Shown: one piece after another, positions 45,648 through 57,723 of the stretch
How the letters are laid out: every line of letters begins with the position of its first letter
Position numbering within the stretch: the first letter of the stretch is position 1
From: Enoplolaimus lenunculus
Lineage: Eukaryota; Nematoda; Enoplea; Enoplida; Thoracostomopsidae
DNA length: 64,000 nt
Assembly (NCBI GenBank): GCA_030248215.1
Contig: JASANG010000298.1
Location: 30,216 to 94,215, forward strand
Reading direction: 5' to 3'
The notes under the pieces: model-generated
What the model saw: only the letters and a program-made list of their open reading frames with translations
Database searches by the model: none
Told to the model about the DNA's origin: nothing
Made by a program: the position numbers and the translations under genes

Positions 45648-47315
45648 TCAAAACCGAAAACTTGAATGTCCATCAAATGGCTCCTCCTTAAATTTGAGTA
45701 ACTTGGTGGGGATTCCCTGAATCATATCTTGTACATTGGTGGACGGGTATCTCGTCTGATCTCGCCATGGCCGTATAGGTCTATCCGGTGCAGCTGCACG
45801 TGGACGAAGTAATTGGTTTTGCCAATTCACATAATTTTGACGATTGGGTGTACGAGCGCCCGCTGAATAGCGAGACGGCCATCTTGGTGAATATACGGGG
45901 TACCGCTGGTTAAATTGGTTATTATTTGGTATAAATGTACGTGGGGGTTGATAACTAATTCTAGTTCCCGTATTGAGATTTCCATTGTATGCGTTAGTGC
46001 CGAATGGGAACACGCTGCCGCGTGCTCCCCGCCCCCAAGTTCGTCTTGGAGTTGTGTCCCTTGCATACCCATTGTACTGTTCACCATTACGTGAACTTTG
46101 ATACTGATCATCAAAATTTACCGGTTGGGCGGAGCCCATCGCTAAGTTTCCTGTTGGTAACTGTGTAATTGCCTGGGATACGGGACCTTGTGGTCGGTAA
46201 CGAATATGATTATCTGCATATGTCTGTATTTGAGTTTGTAGATCGTTTACCATTGCCTGTAATTGTGGTACTCCGGGTGATGACTGGTTTGGGACCTGAC
46301 GCAACTGATTTTCCAATTCTACTTCGTTAGTATCTATCAGGTTTTGTGGGGGTGAAGGTGGTATGGGGGTACTATTACGTGCGCTTACAGCTACAAGTGC
46401 ATTATTCTGAGCTACTGGTTGATCTTGACCGTACTGCCGTACGGCCAACTGCTCTATTTCGCGTGTTAGTGGTTGTTCTATCTCAAGGGTTTGCTTTACT
46501 GTATTTTGTACATACTGGTTAACCTCATGGATAGGTACATGTGTTCTTCTCATTTCTTTTACTTGGGCCATTAAACTTTCTAGGGACTGACGACACTCCG
46601 TGAGGATAGCCGCCTGGACCGCCGCCTCCTGCCGTTGCTCCCTTATTATTCTCATTTTATCGTCATACTGGACATCTCTCGTATTAGTGGTTAGTCCTGG
46701 TATGCCAGTCAGCTGGTTATTAGTAAGTGAAGCAATAGTACTTGGCGAAGCTTCAAGCTCCGTACCAAACTGACCGTAATTGCTACCGTTTCCAGTAGTT
46801 ACTTGAACCCTAGGTCTAGCTCCTAGTCCAGTTTCCAGTACATCGACTACTCGTGGTGCCACCGACATCGATGACACTACCACATTCGACGCTATTGCCG
46901 ATTGCGCCACCAATGCTGTCGTCATCGGCGCCGGAACTGCCAACAGCGTGGTTGTTGCCGTTCGTACTAGTGCTCCCTCAGCCAAGCGACGCGTTTGGCT
47001 GCGTGTCTGGATACTGAATGGAACTGCTGACTCGGATGATCGACGAACCGCGGTACCTACCGGCGCCCGGACCAACCACTGATTAGTGCTCATGTATTGA
47101 GCAACGTCTTGTACAACACGACGCTGTTCTACCGTTCGTTCCGATATTTCCGTATCAATGTCAGTTTGTCCCAGTGGAGCTGCAGATATCGTTCGCTCCG
47201 GTGGGGCTGGATTCTCCTCCATTACTGGCAAATTAAAATCATCTAATGGACGTTCTATAGTCGTTGACCTGCTAGGAACTTGCACTGATGGATTTGTACG
47301 AATACTTGAGGCCAT
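45648..47315 (-). CDS. Gag N-terminal part of the minus-strand element
   Basis: The 555-codon frame is rich in Gln, Thr, Arg and Pro, with a predicted coiled coil (EQRQEAAVQAAILTECRQSL) and an RG/RP-rich C-terminal half. Its last in-register words, LLKFKEEPFDGHSSF, are the start of a gypsy-type capsid. The capsid proper continues in the next frame. No other domain was recognised. Confidence 0.75.
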   Translation of the reverse strand: MASSIRTNPSVQVPSRSTTIERPLDDFNLPVMEENPAPPERTISAAPLGQTDIDTEISERTVEQRRVVQDVAQYMSTNQWLVRAPVGTAVRRSSESAVPFSIQTRSQTRRLAEGALVRTATTTLLAVPAPMTTALVAQSAIASNVVVSSMSVAPRVVDVLETGLGARPRVQVTTGNGSNYGQFGTELEASPSTIASLTNNQLTGIPGLTTNTRDVQYDDKMRIIREQRQEAAVQAAILTECRQSLESLMAQVKEMRRTHVPIHEVNQYVQNTVKQTLEIEQPLTREIEQLAVRQYGQDQPVAQNNALVAVSARNSTPIPPSPPQNLIDTNEVELENQLRQVPNQSSPGVPQLQAMVNDLQTQIQTYADNHIRYRPQGPVSQAITQLPTGNLAMGSAQPVNFDDQYQSSRNGEQYNGYARDTTPRRTWGRGARGSVFPFGTNAYNGNLNTGTRISYQPPRTFIPNNNQFNQRYPVYSPRWPSRYSAGARTPNRQNYVNWQNQLLRPRAAAPDRPIRPWRDQTRYPSTNVQDMIQGIPTKLLKFKEEPFDGHSSFRF

Positions 47316-50300
47316 GATGATGAGTAAGAAATACTGAGAGCTAATTGAACTCGAGATAAATTACGAGATCACTAATGAAAGCTATATTAACGATAATTGC
47401 ACTAGAACAAATGTAAAACCAACTGTACTTGAACATTCTGCATACTCGAATTGACCTCATACTATACGTTTTTCATATAAAGAAATCGTGACTAGATTTA
47501 ACAGGAGCAAAAGGAGCGTAGGATCAAGGAGCGGTTTGTCAGCATAACCCGTTATCGACCAAAAATTATTATCGATAAATCGCATATTTGACTATTGGGA
47601 TTGCAGTGGACAATCCCACTTTCTTTAAGGGAATACCCATACTTTTATTATTGTAATTTGTGGGATCGTGACGAACGATCCCCCTTTCTTTAGGAGATAC
47701 CCATATGTAACTGATGTTATTGTTTACAATGCATATGTTTTCGTTTACACTTCGTAACCGATACGACTGTGTAAACGGTCCCAGTTATAACTGCTTAACC
47801 ATTTCTACATCTGAAAATAAAAATTGTTGTCCGTATCGTCAATTACCCGTTTGTTGGTGTACAAAGCTATGTACACTACAATATATATTATATACACTAG
47901 TTATACCACATATACGGGAAACGCATACGCTACCGTGTACACTACAGTTATATATATAATGTATACCCATATATGTAACCCATATACATACATACATATC
48001 GAGCGGGAGGCGTTACACGTTAAATTTTCAGTACATATTCGTGTAGCCGCTCGTAATGAAAGATTATGCATATATATATGACAACACCCCCTAGACGGTT
48101 GCTTAAGCGTCGGCCCTAAGGTGTACAACCTGAGGTATCCATACTTACTTTCTTTTCTCTGTGATATCGCTATCCGGAACCAAATCTCCTCTTTGAACTA
48201 AAACATAAATGTAACACATGAGAAAGAATCGTATTCATAAAAAGAAATCCTGATCTAATTTGAGTTAGTGTGCAATAGCTGCACTATTTGCCAAAGCGTA
48301 CAATCTAGTTACCGAAATTGTTAAGTGCTTCGGTGACTATTCACCTAAACGAATCGTCTATGTACAATATATACATTGGTTAAATACTCGGGGGCGAATA
48401 ACTTACGTATATACATGGGGATAATATGTAACTGGGATTGGGTCATGCAATCCCCCCGTGTGGTGACCTTATACGAGAGCGGGAGTAGCCCCCATATAAG
48501 TCTAAAAGTTTTGCGGCCGCCTACCCTCGGCAACTTTTGACCTATAGTGGAAAAATTTAACAGCTCTTTCGCGATCTTGCAGCGTCCCGTGACTGGGGTA
48601 GGTGCGTCCGAAAGTCACCAACACGAGAGGGTTACGAGGATTCCAACATTAGTAAAATGTCTCCCGGCCTGAGCTACATCGCCACCCATGTACGTTCCGG
48701 GCGAAGCAACTTCGCTAAGCCTGAGAGCAGCTAGCTGAAATGGCTAAATCCAGTCAACAGCTCTAAGCCTAAGCGTAGCCATAAGCCGCTATTGCCCGGA
48801 ATCGCACATGCGCAACGATACAACTATTCCGTTGCAACAGCGGATGGAATCTGACTAGAGGGGCACTTGTCACTAAGCTAAGTGATAGCAAATAAAATTA
48901 AATAACAGCGAGCTAAACAGGCCTTTGCGAGCTGTTGAAAAACTTCGGCTCGTATTTATCATTATTCCTTGACATTATGTCGCGAACCTGGATAAAACGC
49001 GTACGCTTTGCAAATTCTAATTAATATCAACATTACCAAACTACTCATCAGCTAGGTAAAATTTCGCGATACCATTTTCTTTAAACTGCAGGCCATTCTC
49101 CAAAATGATAAAACACTCTTAATATTTAACTAGCACCAATTCACTTCAGGGCTAAAACACGTACTCCACATTGCTTACACATACTAAGCAACTTATGCGC
49201 ACGACCCACGGGTGACTAGTCTAGCACTCGGGATACTAAGAAAAAGGCGGGTCGACCCAGCGAGGATAACAGAAACCGAGACCCGGAAAATAAGAGCGAG
49301 ACTAAGAGACAGAGTACAGACCAGTCTGGAAGGAATTGGTGCAAGTTAATATGTGTGATAAATACTATGTGAAATGGGAGCTAGGCTTAGGTCCCCACCA
49401 TGCGGGTGGATCGCTTAAGCCTAAGCGTCGCGAAGCAGATAGACTGACTAACAATTAGTACAACTCCCATAGGCTTGAAACTTTATTAGTACTAAACACT
49501 TGAAAAGCCAACGAAAAATACTTAGTAAACACAACGAACAGATAACGCGCTAACACTATATCCAGTACTCGAAAATGGCATTATCCTTTTTGCGTCATCC
49601 TCTATGTTTTGCATTTGCATTGCCTCCAATTCCGCCTCGACCTCCGGAGTCAGGTGGGAAGCTACCCACCTGGCTTCAGAGGTCGAGGGTTGGAATTCCT
49701 GCGCGTCCGGATTCAAGGGCGAAGAAACCCTGCTTGCTGAGCGCTCTGCCATTTTTGAGTCAAATAGTAATTATCACGAAATTTTATAGTAATTTATCAA
49801 CAAAACTGGCTGAAAAATACAATATGATAGTGGCGGTTCAAAGGGTAGCTTGAATTTCAGCAATGATCTGATGGGCTACCACGCTTTTGTACAGGGCAAG
49901 TAAGAACATGCATGTGTAAATATAAAACAGTCTTACCACGATTTCTGGAATCGCATGACTCGGCCGTTGACCAGCCACACCAATCTATTCCCGTGGCCCA
50001 CGACCAGCTCGGTTGCAATGGCGCAGCGTTTCTACACTCTTGAAACCTATGCATCTTCTTGACTTAAACACAAAACGACTAAATCGGCGCTCGAACCCGG
50101 GAATTAGATTGTGGTGACTTTTACCAAAACGTCACATAAACAATATACGAAAACTCCAAAACAGAAAAATAACCACATACAACTATTCGTCATACGCAAC
50201 TCGATTCACGGCTAACTAACTTTTTCCTGCTGGCAGAGTCACACCTCCGATACTCAAAAAGTTCGGTTATTTTGCATAACCGGTTATTTCTAATAATTCA

Positions 50301-51280
50301 CCAAAATCCAACGCTTAAATTTCAAAATCTCTTGCTCGCCATTTTTCCTCAAACATTACAACGCATGAAAATACAGCAATTACACGTAATCTCTTTTAAA
50401 CATGTCACTATCCGCAACTAAAGCCAACACACAAGTAACCCTTATTCAGTAGCTAGCTATCTGTAATTTTCACAATTATTTTCAAAATTTCGTATAGGTT
50501 TTCATAAGCGCAGAATTCAAAAATTCAGACGAAATATAGCATTTTCACACCGTTTCTATCAAATTCAGCACCTTTCGCAACCTTTTACAAAGTTTTCCAC
50601 CATATACATCTGAATTAATCCAAATCCAGATCAAAACAGTTTTCCGTAAAATTCACTTCTTTTACAACAGCCAATCCAGACCTGAAAACATTTACATCCA
50701 GCTCAAATTCTTTGAATATGAATAGTTTGCAACTCTTTTTATACCTTTTGAGCTGCGGGAGCCTCCACAGCTCAACCAGGACCAATATGCAATGTTTATA
50801 CTTTTTGAAACTTTAAGCAGATTTTGAATCTGCGCACATACCCACGCAGCAACTCTCCAGGACACCGACACTTCAAGGGCTGCTCTTTCCAGCTCAGAAC
50901 CTTCCGAACCAAGGCTGTGCCTGCCGACACCAGCCCGTTCGGGGTCTCTCCGCCAAGATCTTTACTCGAAAATTTCTGTGCAGCCCGAAAGCTCACACAT
51001 TCGCACCAGAAATGTGATCCCAACTACTATAACCTAACTTCTACTAAAATTCAGAGGCGCTGGGTGCGGTGACATCTGTACAACAACAACAACAATAACA
51101 TTACGATATTAACATTATTCAATTGCAACGCGAACAGCGAAATTTGCGAAAACGCATGTTTAATTGCCACAAAAATGTGTTTGCATTAGACTAGGGTTAA
51201 TGCAAGTAAGTTCAACAGCCACATACATAGACTGTTAATTGAATATAAATATATATGTAGGATAAAATTTCCATTAACCT
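47316..51280. other. Untranslated or LTR-like DNA upstream of the minus-strand element
   Basis: About 4 kb with no firm gene. TA-rich simple sequence lies at 47880-48080. A small minus-strand ORF (49752 to 49522; begins MAERSASRV) has an internal hairpin GGTGGGAAGCTACCCACC and no recognised domain. A minus-strand TATA word is at about 50743. This may be the 5' LTR and leader of the gypsy-type element, but no second repeat exists in the window to prove it. Confidence 0.35.
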
Positions 51281-51284
51281 ACCT

Positions 51285-51412
51285 TAACGCGTGTCACAAG
51301 GTGCTCTGTGACACGTGTTAGGGTAGAGTAAACGGAAAAAAGTGTTAGGGTAGGGTTAACGAGTGGCAAATTTCAAATTTTCCACTCGTTAATCCTACCC
51401 TATGACGTTTTC
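51285..51412. repeat. Twin hairpins with TAGGGT borders
   Basis: Two adjacent inverted repeats are present. One pairs AACGCGTGTCAC with GTGACACGTGTT. The other pairs TAGGGTTAACGAGTGG with CCACTCGTTAATCCTA. They abut the end of the BEL/Pao-type remnant. They may be a small foldback element. Confidence 0.6.
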
Positions 51413-51715
51413 TGTGCCCAAGCAAAATTTTTTATTGTGAACGGCGCATAATTGCTGAACGAAGTGATATTTTTTGGCATCGATGGTAGCCTTTTGTATA
51501 GACAACGAAATGTTGTCCGTAACATTAGTAGTTATTGAATTTTTTGGTCCCATCAACTTGCACAACTTCGAACTGGACAATTTCGTAATCGCTGGTTCGC
51601 CGACGAGTGTCCGAAATCCGGCAATGGACACACGCTCTGTACCTTTAGATCGCCCGCTAATCTGACGTGCCGTTCTGGTGGTAATAAACGATAGATAACT
51701 GCCGTTATCAAACAA
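51395..51715 (-). pseudogene. BEL/Pao-type protease start
   Basis: It reads MFDNGSYLSFITTRTARQI, the DUF1758-like retropepsin pattern with Asn-Gly after the catalytic Asp. The frame is cut at the left side. Confidence 0.75.
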
Positions 51716-51735
51716 GAGACGGCTTTTGCTGGTTA

Positions 51736-52509
51736 TTACACCTGTATGATGACATTTTGGTCGAGTGAATGAAGTGCTAGCCGAACTGGGGCATCATTTG
51801 ATGTTGGGTCGTCGGAGGTAGCTAACGGCGAAGAATTTGATTGGTTACGCTTCGGAGACCCCGTTTTTGTTCCATATGTCGTGACACACAAACTCCAATG
51901 ATTTTCAGCTTTCTTGCAGTGAACACATGTTTTCTTTTTAGGACATGCTTTAACAAAACGAACAGTCCCTAAACAAATATAACAACGGTCGCGCAACTGT
52001 ATTCTTCGAGATGAAACGTCTGGAAACGAAAGTGGCGTTGAATACAATACGAACACTTTTTTAGTGGTAGACCAGTTGTGAAGTACGGATGCCGGACTTC
52101 CCAATGATCTTTGTCGTACGAAACTGCTACTACTATGAGCACCGTTGGTGGAGTACTCCCTAGCTTCGCTGCCACGATCTTTCGGACCGAAAGTGAGTAA
52201 ACTCCAATCGCAAGCACGTATCTCGTCTTTGAGAAGCGTTCTGAGATTGTCCAGTGTCCATGGGGTCGAACCATTTTTTCTATAAAGTTCCATTTTCACG
52301 ACGGTAGGCAGCTTAGACAAAATAATTTGTGTGAACACCTGGCCGAACGTGTCTTCTGGTAGACCTAATGCAATTAAGCTATTGATATGACGCTCGCAGT
52401 CTTCATATGTCGATTGTAATTTATTAACGTCGTTACTGACCATCGGAAACGCTAGCATGGCTTCTAAATGAGCAAAAATGACAATCTGTTTATTGCCTAA
52501 ACGCTCCAC
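51736..52509 (-). pseudogene. BEL/Pao-type gag C-terminal part
   Basis: The frame has the end of the gag core (DCERHINSLIALG, SKLPTVVKMELY) and then Cys knuckles CYICLGTVRFVKACPKK and CVHCKKAENHWSLC. BEL/Pao gag has this double-knuckle pattern with the LC ending. One His of the first knuckle is replaced by Phe or Val. Similar words of the core (LKYLRSYLFGEPF) continue in another frame at 52550-52620. Confidence 0.82.
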
Positions 52510-52849
52510 AAGTTTATTGACGACAGTAGTATAGTATTCCGACGTACGTCAATATTCATCGACGACTTTGAACGGTTCACCAAACAGATAGCTACGCAAA
52601 TATTTCAATTTATCCACATCAGGAAGTTAAGCTTTCTCGTGTATGGTCGAAGAGAAACTATCCCAAAATTCGTCTCATTTCAATATGTCGCCACATAACT
52701 TCACAATTTGAAAGTTTCGATAGATGAACTGGGCAAGAACTGCCTGTTGTGAACGAAGAATTACCGGAGGCACCATGCGATGTTGATTGTGAATAAACTG
52801 CATTCATTTTATAAGTATCTAAATCACTGGTTATCTTAGTGACGGCATA
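52510..52849 (-). pseudogene. Degenerate BEL/Pao-type gag core
   Basis: Reading across stops and shifts, words such as DEFWDSFSSTIHEK, LPDVDKLKYL and SYLFGEPFKVVDEY match the DUF1759-like gag core. No long frame remains. Confidence 0.7.
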
Positions 52850-52857
52850 CAGAATTG

Positions 52858-53127
52858 GGCCCATGTGTAGAACAGGGCCGGAACAGTAGTATAAGCATAT
52901 TCCTAAGCCTATGCCCAAGCCTAAGACTAAGCCTAAGCGTATGGATAAGCATATTCCTAAGCCTAAGCCTAAGCCTAAGCCTAAGCCTAAGCCTAAGCCT
53001 AAGCCTACGACTAAGCCTAAGCCTAAGCCTAAGCCTAAGCAAAAAAATTTGTCTAAGGCTTAAACTGACTCTATTATAGCCACTCCGGAAAACGATAAAC
53101 GATCCGACCCTGTTCTATACATGGACC
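52858..53127. mobile_element. CCTAAG-type TIR element in the BEL/Pao-type gag, copy D
   Basis: Inverted ends GGCCCATGTGTAGAACAGGG and CCCTGTTCTATACATGGACC are flanked by a perfect 8-base duplication CAGAATTG (52850-52857, 53128-53135). The centre is a long array of CCTAAG. This is the best preserved copy of the family and defines its borders. Confidence 0.92.
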
Positions 53128-53135
53128 CAGAATTG

Positions 53136-53369
53136 TATCATCAATTTGCGTTGCTTTAGCATTGTCATCATTCACTTGACTCTCTTGCAATAACTGCAGA
53201 ATTTCATTGTTATGTAACGCTAAACGAGTTCTGTAATCAGTAAACTTAACTACGATTGTTCGTGCTAAACGAGCTTCATCAACTGAGGTGATAACACCAA
53301 TTGTTCAACCTTTTGTAGCTTTTTTGGTACGTTACCTCGATGTCGCAGTAGTAAAGTATCAGTCGGCAT
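53136..53369 (-). pseudogene. BEL/Pao-type gag N-terminal part
   Basis: A minus-strand ATG at 53369 opens MPTDTLLLRHRGNVPKKL. A shift follows, and the reading continues with RTRLALHNNEILQLLQESQV, coiled-coil-like as in BEL gag starts. The frame meets the CCTAAG element at 53127. Confidence 0.6.
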
Positions 53370-54508
53370 AATGACAAATGAAAGATTTTAAGTTATCGAA
53401 ACTTCAAAATTACGTTATCTCACTCAATAACAGAGTGGATTGTAAGCGCAAAGTGAGTTTCTCCAATTTAAACTTTAGTAAATTGTTCAAATTATTTATT
53501 AAGAAACACAAAGTTCGATTCGATTTTGTTGCGAATACGGCAAAATAATCACCGGCGAATTCACGAAGGGCCATATAATTTCTCTTCGTTCGAAGCTAGA
53601 TGAAATTTGGGTCTGATTTAGCAACAGTTCTCCACAACAACGGTTTTATTAGTTTTGGAACCAAATTAATCAGTATATCAAGTTAGCTGAAACAATAACA
53701 GAATTAAACGAATACCGAAACTAAAATCTACAAGAAACCATGTTTCCGGGGCATATCCCCAGGATTGCCACATTAGCTATAAACAGTAACTCAGTAAGCT
53801 AATCTACAGAATTTCCCTAGAATACTACGACTCAATAAATACGAAAAGTTTCACTAACGTTGAAGTCCCAAACAATATCATTCTAAATACTTATATATTG
53901 TCTTTGCACAAGGTTACCACCAATAAATCTTAGCTATCTATTTTGCATATGATATAATGCGCCGTTCACAATTTTGTCAACGGTGCCATGAAATATGCTA
54001 TAGCCCAGGGCTATCACCAGGTCATTTCCAAAACGAGCACGTGATAGCACTGGGCTATAAGAGATTTCACTCTGTACATATATTTATATTCATAACACAC
54101 ATGAGTTTTTGTGTGCTATGAAACTTGATACGGACAAACTGCAGTTTAGAAATTTAATCCTCTGCCCTTCTTGATAGCTCTTCGCTATGAGGAGTTTTGT
54201 GGCATACCTCAATTTTGGAACTATTCTTCCGTGAAACGTTATTCATCGGTTATACTTGTAACATACGTAAAGAAGCGAGCGTTCCTTCTGCTTTACATGT
54301 GCGTTCAAAACGCATCAATCTCTTTAAAATATGGCATGAGATTCAAGTACAGAAGTGCTTGGACAGTTTGATGCAAAACACTCACACTACTTTAGTTATG
54401 TATTTTTAAGGATGATGAAATGTACGCAAACCGCCACCTCTTATCTTCCGAGCAGGGGCTGGTGAAATAAACCTATCCTTTTTACAATACTTCTATATAT
54501 ACTTAAGT
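53370..54508. other. Intergenic DNA with a foldback
   Basis: No gene was recognised. A hairpin pairs TATAGCCCAGGGCTATCAC (53999-54017) with GTGATAGCACTGGGCTATA (54041-54059). Confidence 0.5.
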
Positions 54509-54583
54509 TTGTATTCGAAGTTTATAGACTTAAATATTTTGCTATTTAACGGAAATGAATGCAATAAATATATAATATTTGAA

Positions 54584-54862
54584 ATGTTTAGTACCCTACC
54601 ATTTCTCGGAATAGACAGCTGGGACGCGAGCAACGCGACGAAAACGCAATTATACATGGACGAACTGCTTTCGGATATAATTTTAATGAATGAAGTATTT
54701 CTAATGTACTACATCGATTATGTTGAATTCAAATTCGAACTGCCAACAGCTGCAAAAACAAAATGTGATGCCCTTCCGAATAAAGGCGTTGCTCTGTATG
54801 AATTGTGTTATTCGCTTGCAAATCATCAATGGAACTTTACAGATAACTTATATTACAATTGA
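54584..54862 (+). CDS. Unidentified ORF, possible last exon
   Basis: From the ATG at 54584 the frame runs 92 codons (begins MFSTLPFLGIDSW, ends TDNLYYN) to TGA. The frame is open upstream to about 54509. It has a balanced residue mix and two NxS/T sites (NAT, NFT). No family was recognised. A splice acceptor upstream is possible (TTTATAG near 54524). It may be a terminal exon or a chance frame. Confidence 0.35.
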   Translation: MFSTLPFLGIDSWDASNATKTQLYMDELLSDIILMNEVFLMYYIDYVEFKFELPTAAKTKCDALPNKGVALYELCYSLANHQWNFTDNLYYN

Positions 54863-55009
54863 CATAAACGCACAACGCGAGATGGAACGTTAAGATCTTA
54901 CTAAATGTGAGCAGTTGACTGAATAACCGAACTTTGATGTGTTTTGTAAACCAAACAAGTTTTAGATTGCCCTGATGTGTGTTACCAGTGCTAACATTGC
55001 ATTATGGCT

Positions 55010-55197
55010 AAAGCTTTTGATACAAGGCGAATAAACATTCAATTCAAGGGTTGGTTACAATACCGGATATATGTGTAACGAAGTGTGGCGGAGGACGGGA
55101 TAAAAAAATTACAGTCCGTAGCCGAATAACAGGGGGTACCCTCTGGAGAGGTCAAATAAATATCCGCCCAACTTCTTATTCAGGTCACTACAGTATT
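55010..55197 (+). repeat. GAGTCCG repeat, 5'-truncated copy
   Basis: It retains only the right half of the family, from GCGAATAAACATTCAATT through AGTCCGTAGCCGAATAACAG to TTATTCAGGTCACTACAGTA. Confidence 0.65.
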
Positions 55198-55749
55198 GTT
55201 ATAATTTGGCGATATTTGGCAAAGATAGCGCCAAAGAGACCTATTAAGGGGCCATGCCCAACCCCCTTTGAAACCAGTTGTATTAAATGTCCGAGCATCA
55301 AAAGAGCAGAACACGAAACTGATTGAGACGAAATAGCAACGGATTGCATCCAAATATATATGATACATAATTAACATGCTGAACAAATAGCTAATTTCCC
55401 GCAAACGAATATATAGTGATGTGATCATTAAACTTCAAAGTTACGCATTCTTTGCGAGTTTCAATCAAGCATTTGAGATCGTTTCACTGGCAGACTATGG
55501 AACGGGGCAATTAGATACTGGTAGTCTCAGGCGTATGTTTAGACTTACGCGTAGACTTAGTAGGCACGGTCGTATAATTAAAATTATCCAAACAATTAAC
55601 ACAAGTATTGAAAAACTCGAATATTGCTTTAATAAACTACAATTAACTAAAAATGACTAAAAATGAAATTGGCCAAATTTTAACCCACCAAGGCGTATCC
55701 AATCCACAATAGATACTTGAACACAGAATTTTTTCGTCAGCTCCAGGTA

Positions 55750-56580
55750 GGGTTGTTTTTTCCGGAAAAAATTATTACCGGAAAAAAATGATTTTTTTCC
55801 ATTTTTTCCGGAAAAAATGGAAAAAATGGAAAAAATTCTTTCTTTGTCTGAGTGATCAGTTAGCCCTCCCTTAGCCGTCGTTTGCTCAAAAAAGCTTGCA
55901 TTTTGAAAGTTTCTGCATATCTGAGCTTCTGATAACATCCTGTAATCATTCCATGCCAAAATCTGAATTTTTGAAAAAGTCGATTTTTAAGGCCACAAGT
56001 TCCCCCTGGGACCCAAAAATTTGTTTTCGATAAGTTGGATAAATTATATATAACTGACTCGTTTGAGAGACTTCTGATTGGAAAGATTTTTACAATATTC
56101 GTCTTAGCTCCGCAACGTGTGTCAAATGGTATATAATTTGAATAATTTTTCGACAAAAACATTTTGAGTCTAGTGGAGGAATTTGGAACCTTAAGATTCG
56201 AATTTTTTTAAAATTAAAGTTTTGGCATGGAATTTTGAGCACCCCAACTCTGGCCGCTCCACTGTCGACGAAACCTGTTGAGTGAACCGAACAAGTTGCA
56301 TATGTAGTTTTACTTCGAATCTCGTGGCAAAGTTTCAATTCTGAAATTCATTTATATATTCATATGCTGCAATTTTCGCGTTTTTCGGACATATAATGTG
56401 TCCTGGTTGACATATACAACTGGTCACTGTTAATGTGTTGCATGAAAATTTGTTGGATGTAACCTAAAAACGTTATTTTATACCATATTTACTTACAAAC
56501 TATATTTAAGAATCATTTAATATTTTTCCATTTTTTTCCATTTTTTCCACCCCCCTCAGAAAAAATGAAAAAAAATGGCT
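55750..56580. mobile_element. CCGGAAAAAA element, left copy
   Basis: It begins GGGTTGTTTTTTCCGG and contains repeated TTTTTTCCATTTT blocks at both sides. The sequence between matches 57790-58700 in reverse orientation (shared words TTTGCCACGAGAT, TTTCGTCGACA, AACAGTGACCA). The right border is uncertain. Confidence 0.6.
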
Positions 56581-57617
56581 GCAGCGTAGACAGAATATCG
56601 TGAACGACCCATTTAACTGCACTCATCGGCCAATGCATGATTTTGGAACACTGTAAAAATTAATTATCTTATTTATCGCTTTTCGGCAACAACTTTTAGA
56701 CTATAGCGATAAAGACCGATAGTTCGCATAACTCAATGTTTAATATTACCTTAATGCGCAAACTGTACAAAATGCCCAATATAACGCAATAAACTCTTCG
56801 CTGGCATTTTTTACTTAGAGTCAAAATGTCCGCACACAGTTTCGCAATAACAGTATAACAGCCTTTTTAAAACAGTACAGGGGACAATGGATGTGCGAAG
56901 TGCATGTTTTTTCTAGTTTTACGCTATTAGAAATTGCCATAAGTTCCGGCCGATTCTACCTATATTGTCATGATAAATCGGTGGTGCAGCGGTGATGCCA
57001 AACTGCATCTCTAGCACACTCCGCACCATAGTCCGAGCAAGGAAGTTTTGAAGAAACTTGGATGGCTGGGAACTGATTTGACAGAGTGTAGAATTTCGAT
57101 TGACAACAAGCTGTTTCGCCAAGTTTGCTTCGAAAATTGTTTCGTTAATGCGTTACTTTCACTATACAGCAGTTTATTTGATTGGGTTCTTTGAAAAACA
57201 CTTCCAAGTTAAACAAAGCGTTCATAAAACAAATAACGTTTGTAGCATAAAATGTCAATTTGCGAACAGAACTGCCGAATTATTACGGTAGCTTTTTCGA
57301 TGGGTCACGACAACGAAATCAAGTTAAAAATTATTGTTAAAAATTTACCAAGATTTAAAAACTCAAATTCTAATTTTAATAAAATTTAAACGTTATTTTT
57401 AAAGAAATTTTTAATTTTCTTAATGAACTATGAAACAAATATGACAGTAAGGGTAGCACATAGGTATGAGGTTGTAGATATACCCTAGTGATACGCAATG
57501 CTTTGCTAGATAACTTTCGCACCAAAGTTTTAGTAAATTGCTGTCAATCGGCTTTTGCCACTGCCCTTAGGTGATGACTTTTGTTTTCACATGCAGTTAT
57601 TCTCAAAAATTTAGACA

Positions 57618-57720
57618 ACAACAGCAACAACAACAAAAACAACAACAACAACAACAACAGCAGCAGCAACAACAACAACAGCAGCAGCAACCACAACAAC
57701 AACAACAACAACAACAACAA
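57618..57720. repeat. CAA/CAG microsatellite
   Basis: About 100 bases of CAA and CAG triplets. The poly-Asn frame across it is a repeat artefact. Confidence 0.9.
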
Positions 57721-57723
57721 ACC

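Larger units (their letters stand above)
41014..47315 (-). mobile_element. Truncated Ty3/gypsy-type element, minus strand
   Basis: Reading leftwards, the element has gag (47315 to 44446), protease (about 42703 to 41996) and RT (41765 to 41014). It stops just after the RT active site, so RNase H, integrase and the 3' LTR are missing. It has several frameshifts, an in-frame stop and a 1.7 kb insertion. No LTR could be assigned; a minus-strand TATAAAAAG near 50743 could belong to its 5' LTR. Confidence 0.85.
51395..53369 (-). mobile_element. BEL/Pao-type gag-protease remnant, minus strand
   Basis: The coding order from 53369 leftwards is the gag start (MPTDTLLLRHRG), the DUF1759-like gag core, the BEL-type zinc knuckles and the start of a retropepsin. 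The element ends at the hairpins near 51395, so RT and the rest are missing. Several shifts and stops break it, and a CCTAAG-type element sits at 52858-53127. Confidence 0.8.

Noticed and set aside
50072-50095. Retroviral primer site (CGGCGCTCGAACCCGGG)
   Set aside because: It resembles a tRNA T-arm complement, but it is on the plus strand, lacks the leading TGG and has no LTR before it. The nearby element runs on the minus strand.
52880-53040. Leu/Arg and Ser/Leu repeat proteins, or a telomere
   Set aside because: The frames are translations of the CCTAAG array. The array has transposon ends and target duplications, so it is not a telomere or a gene.
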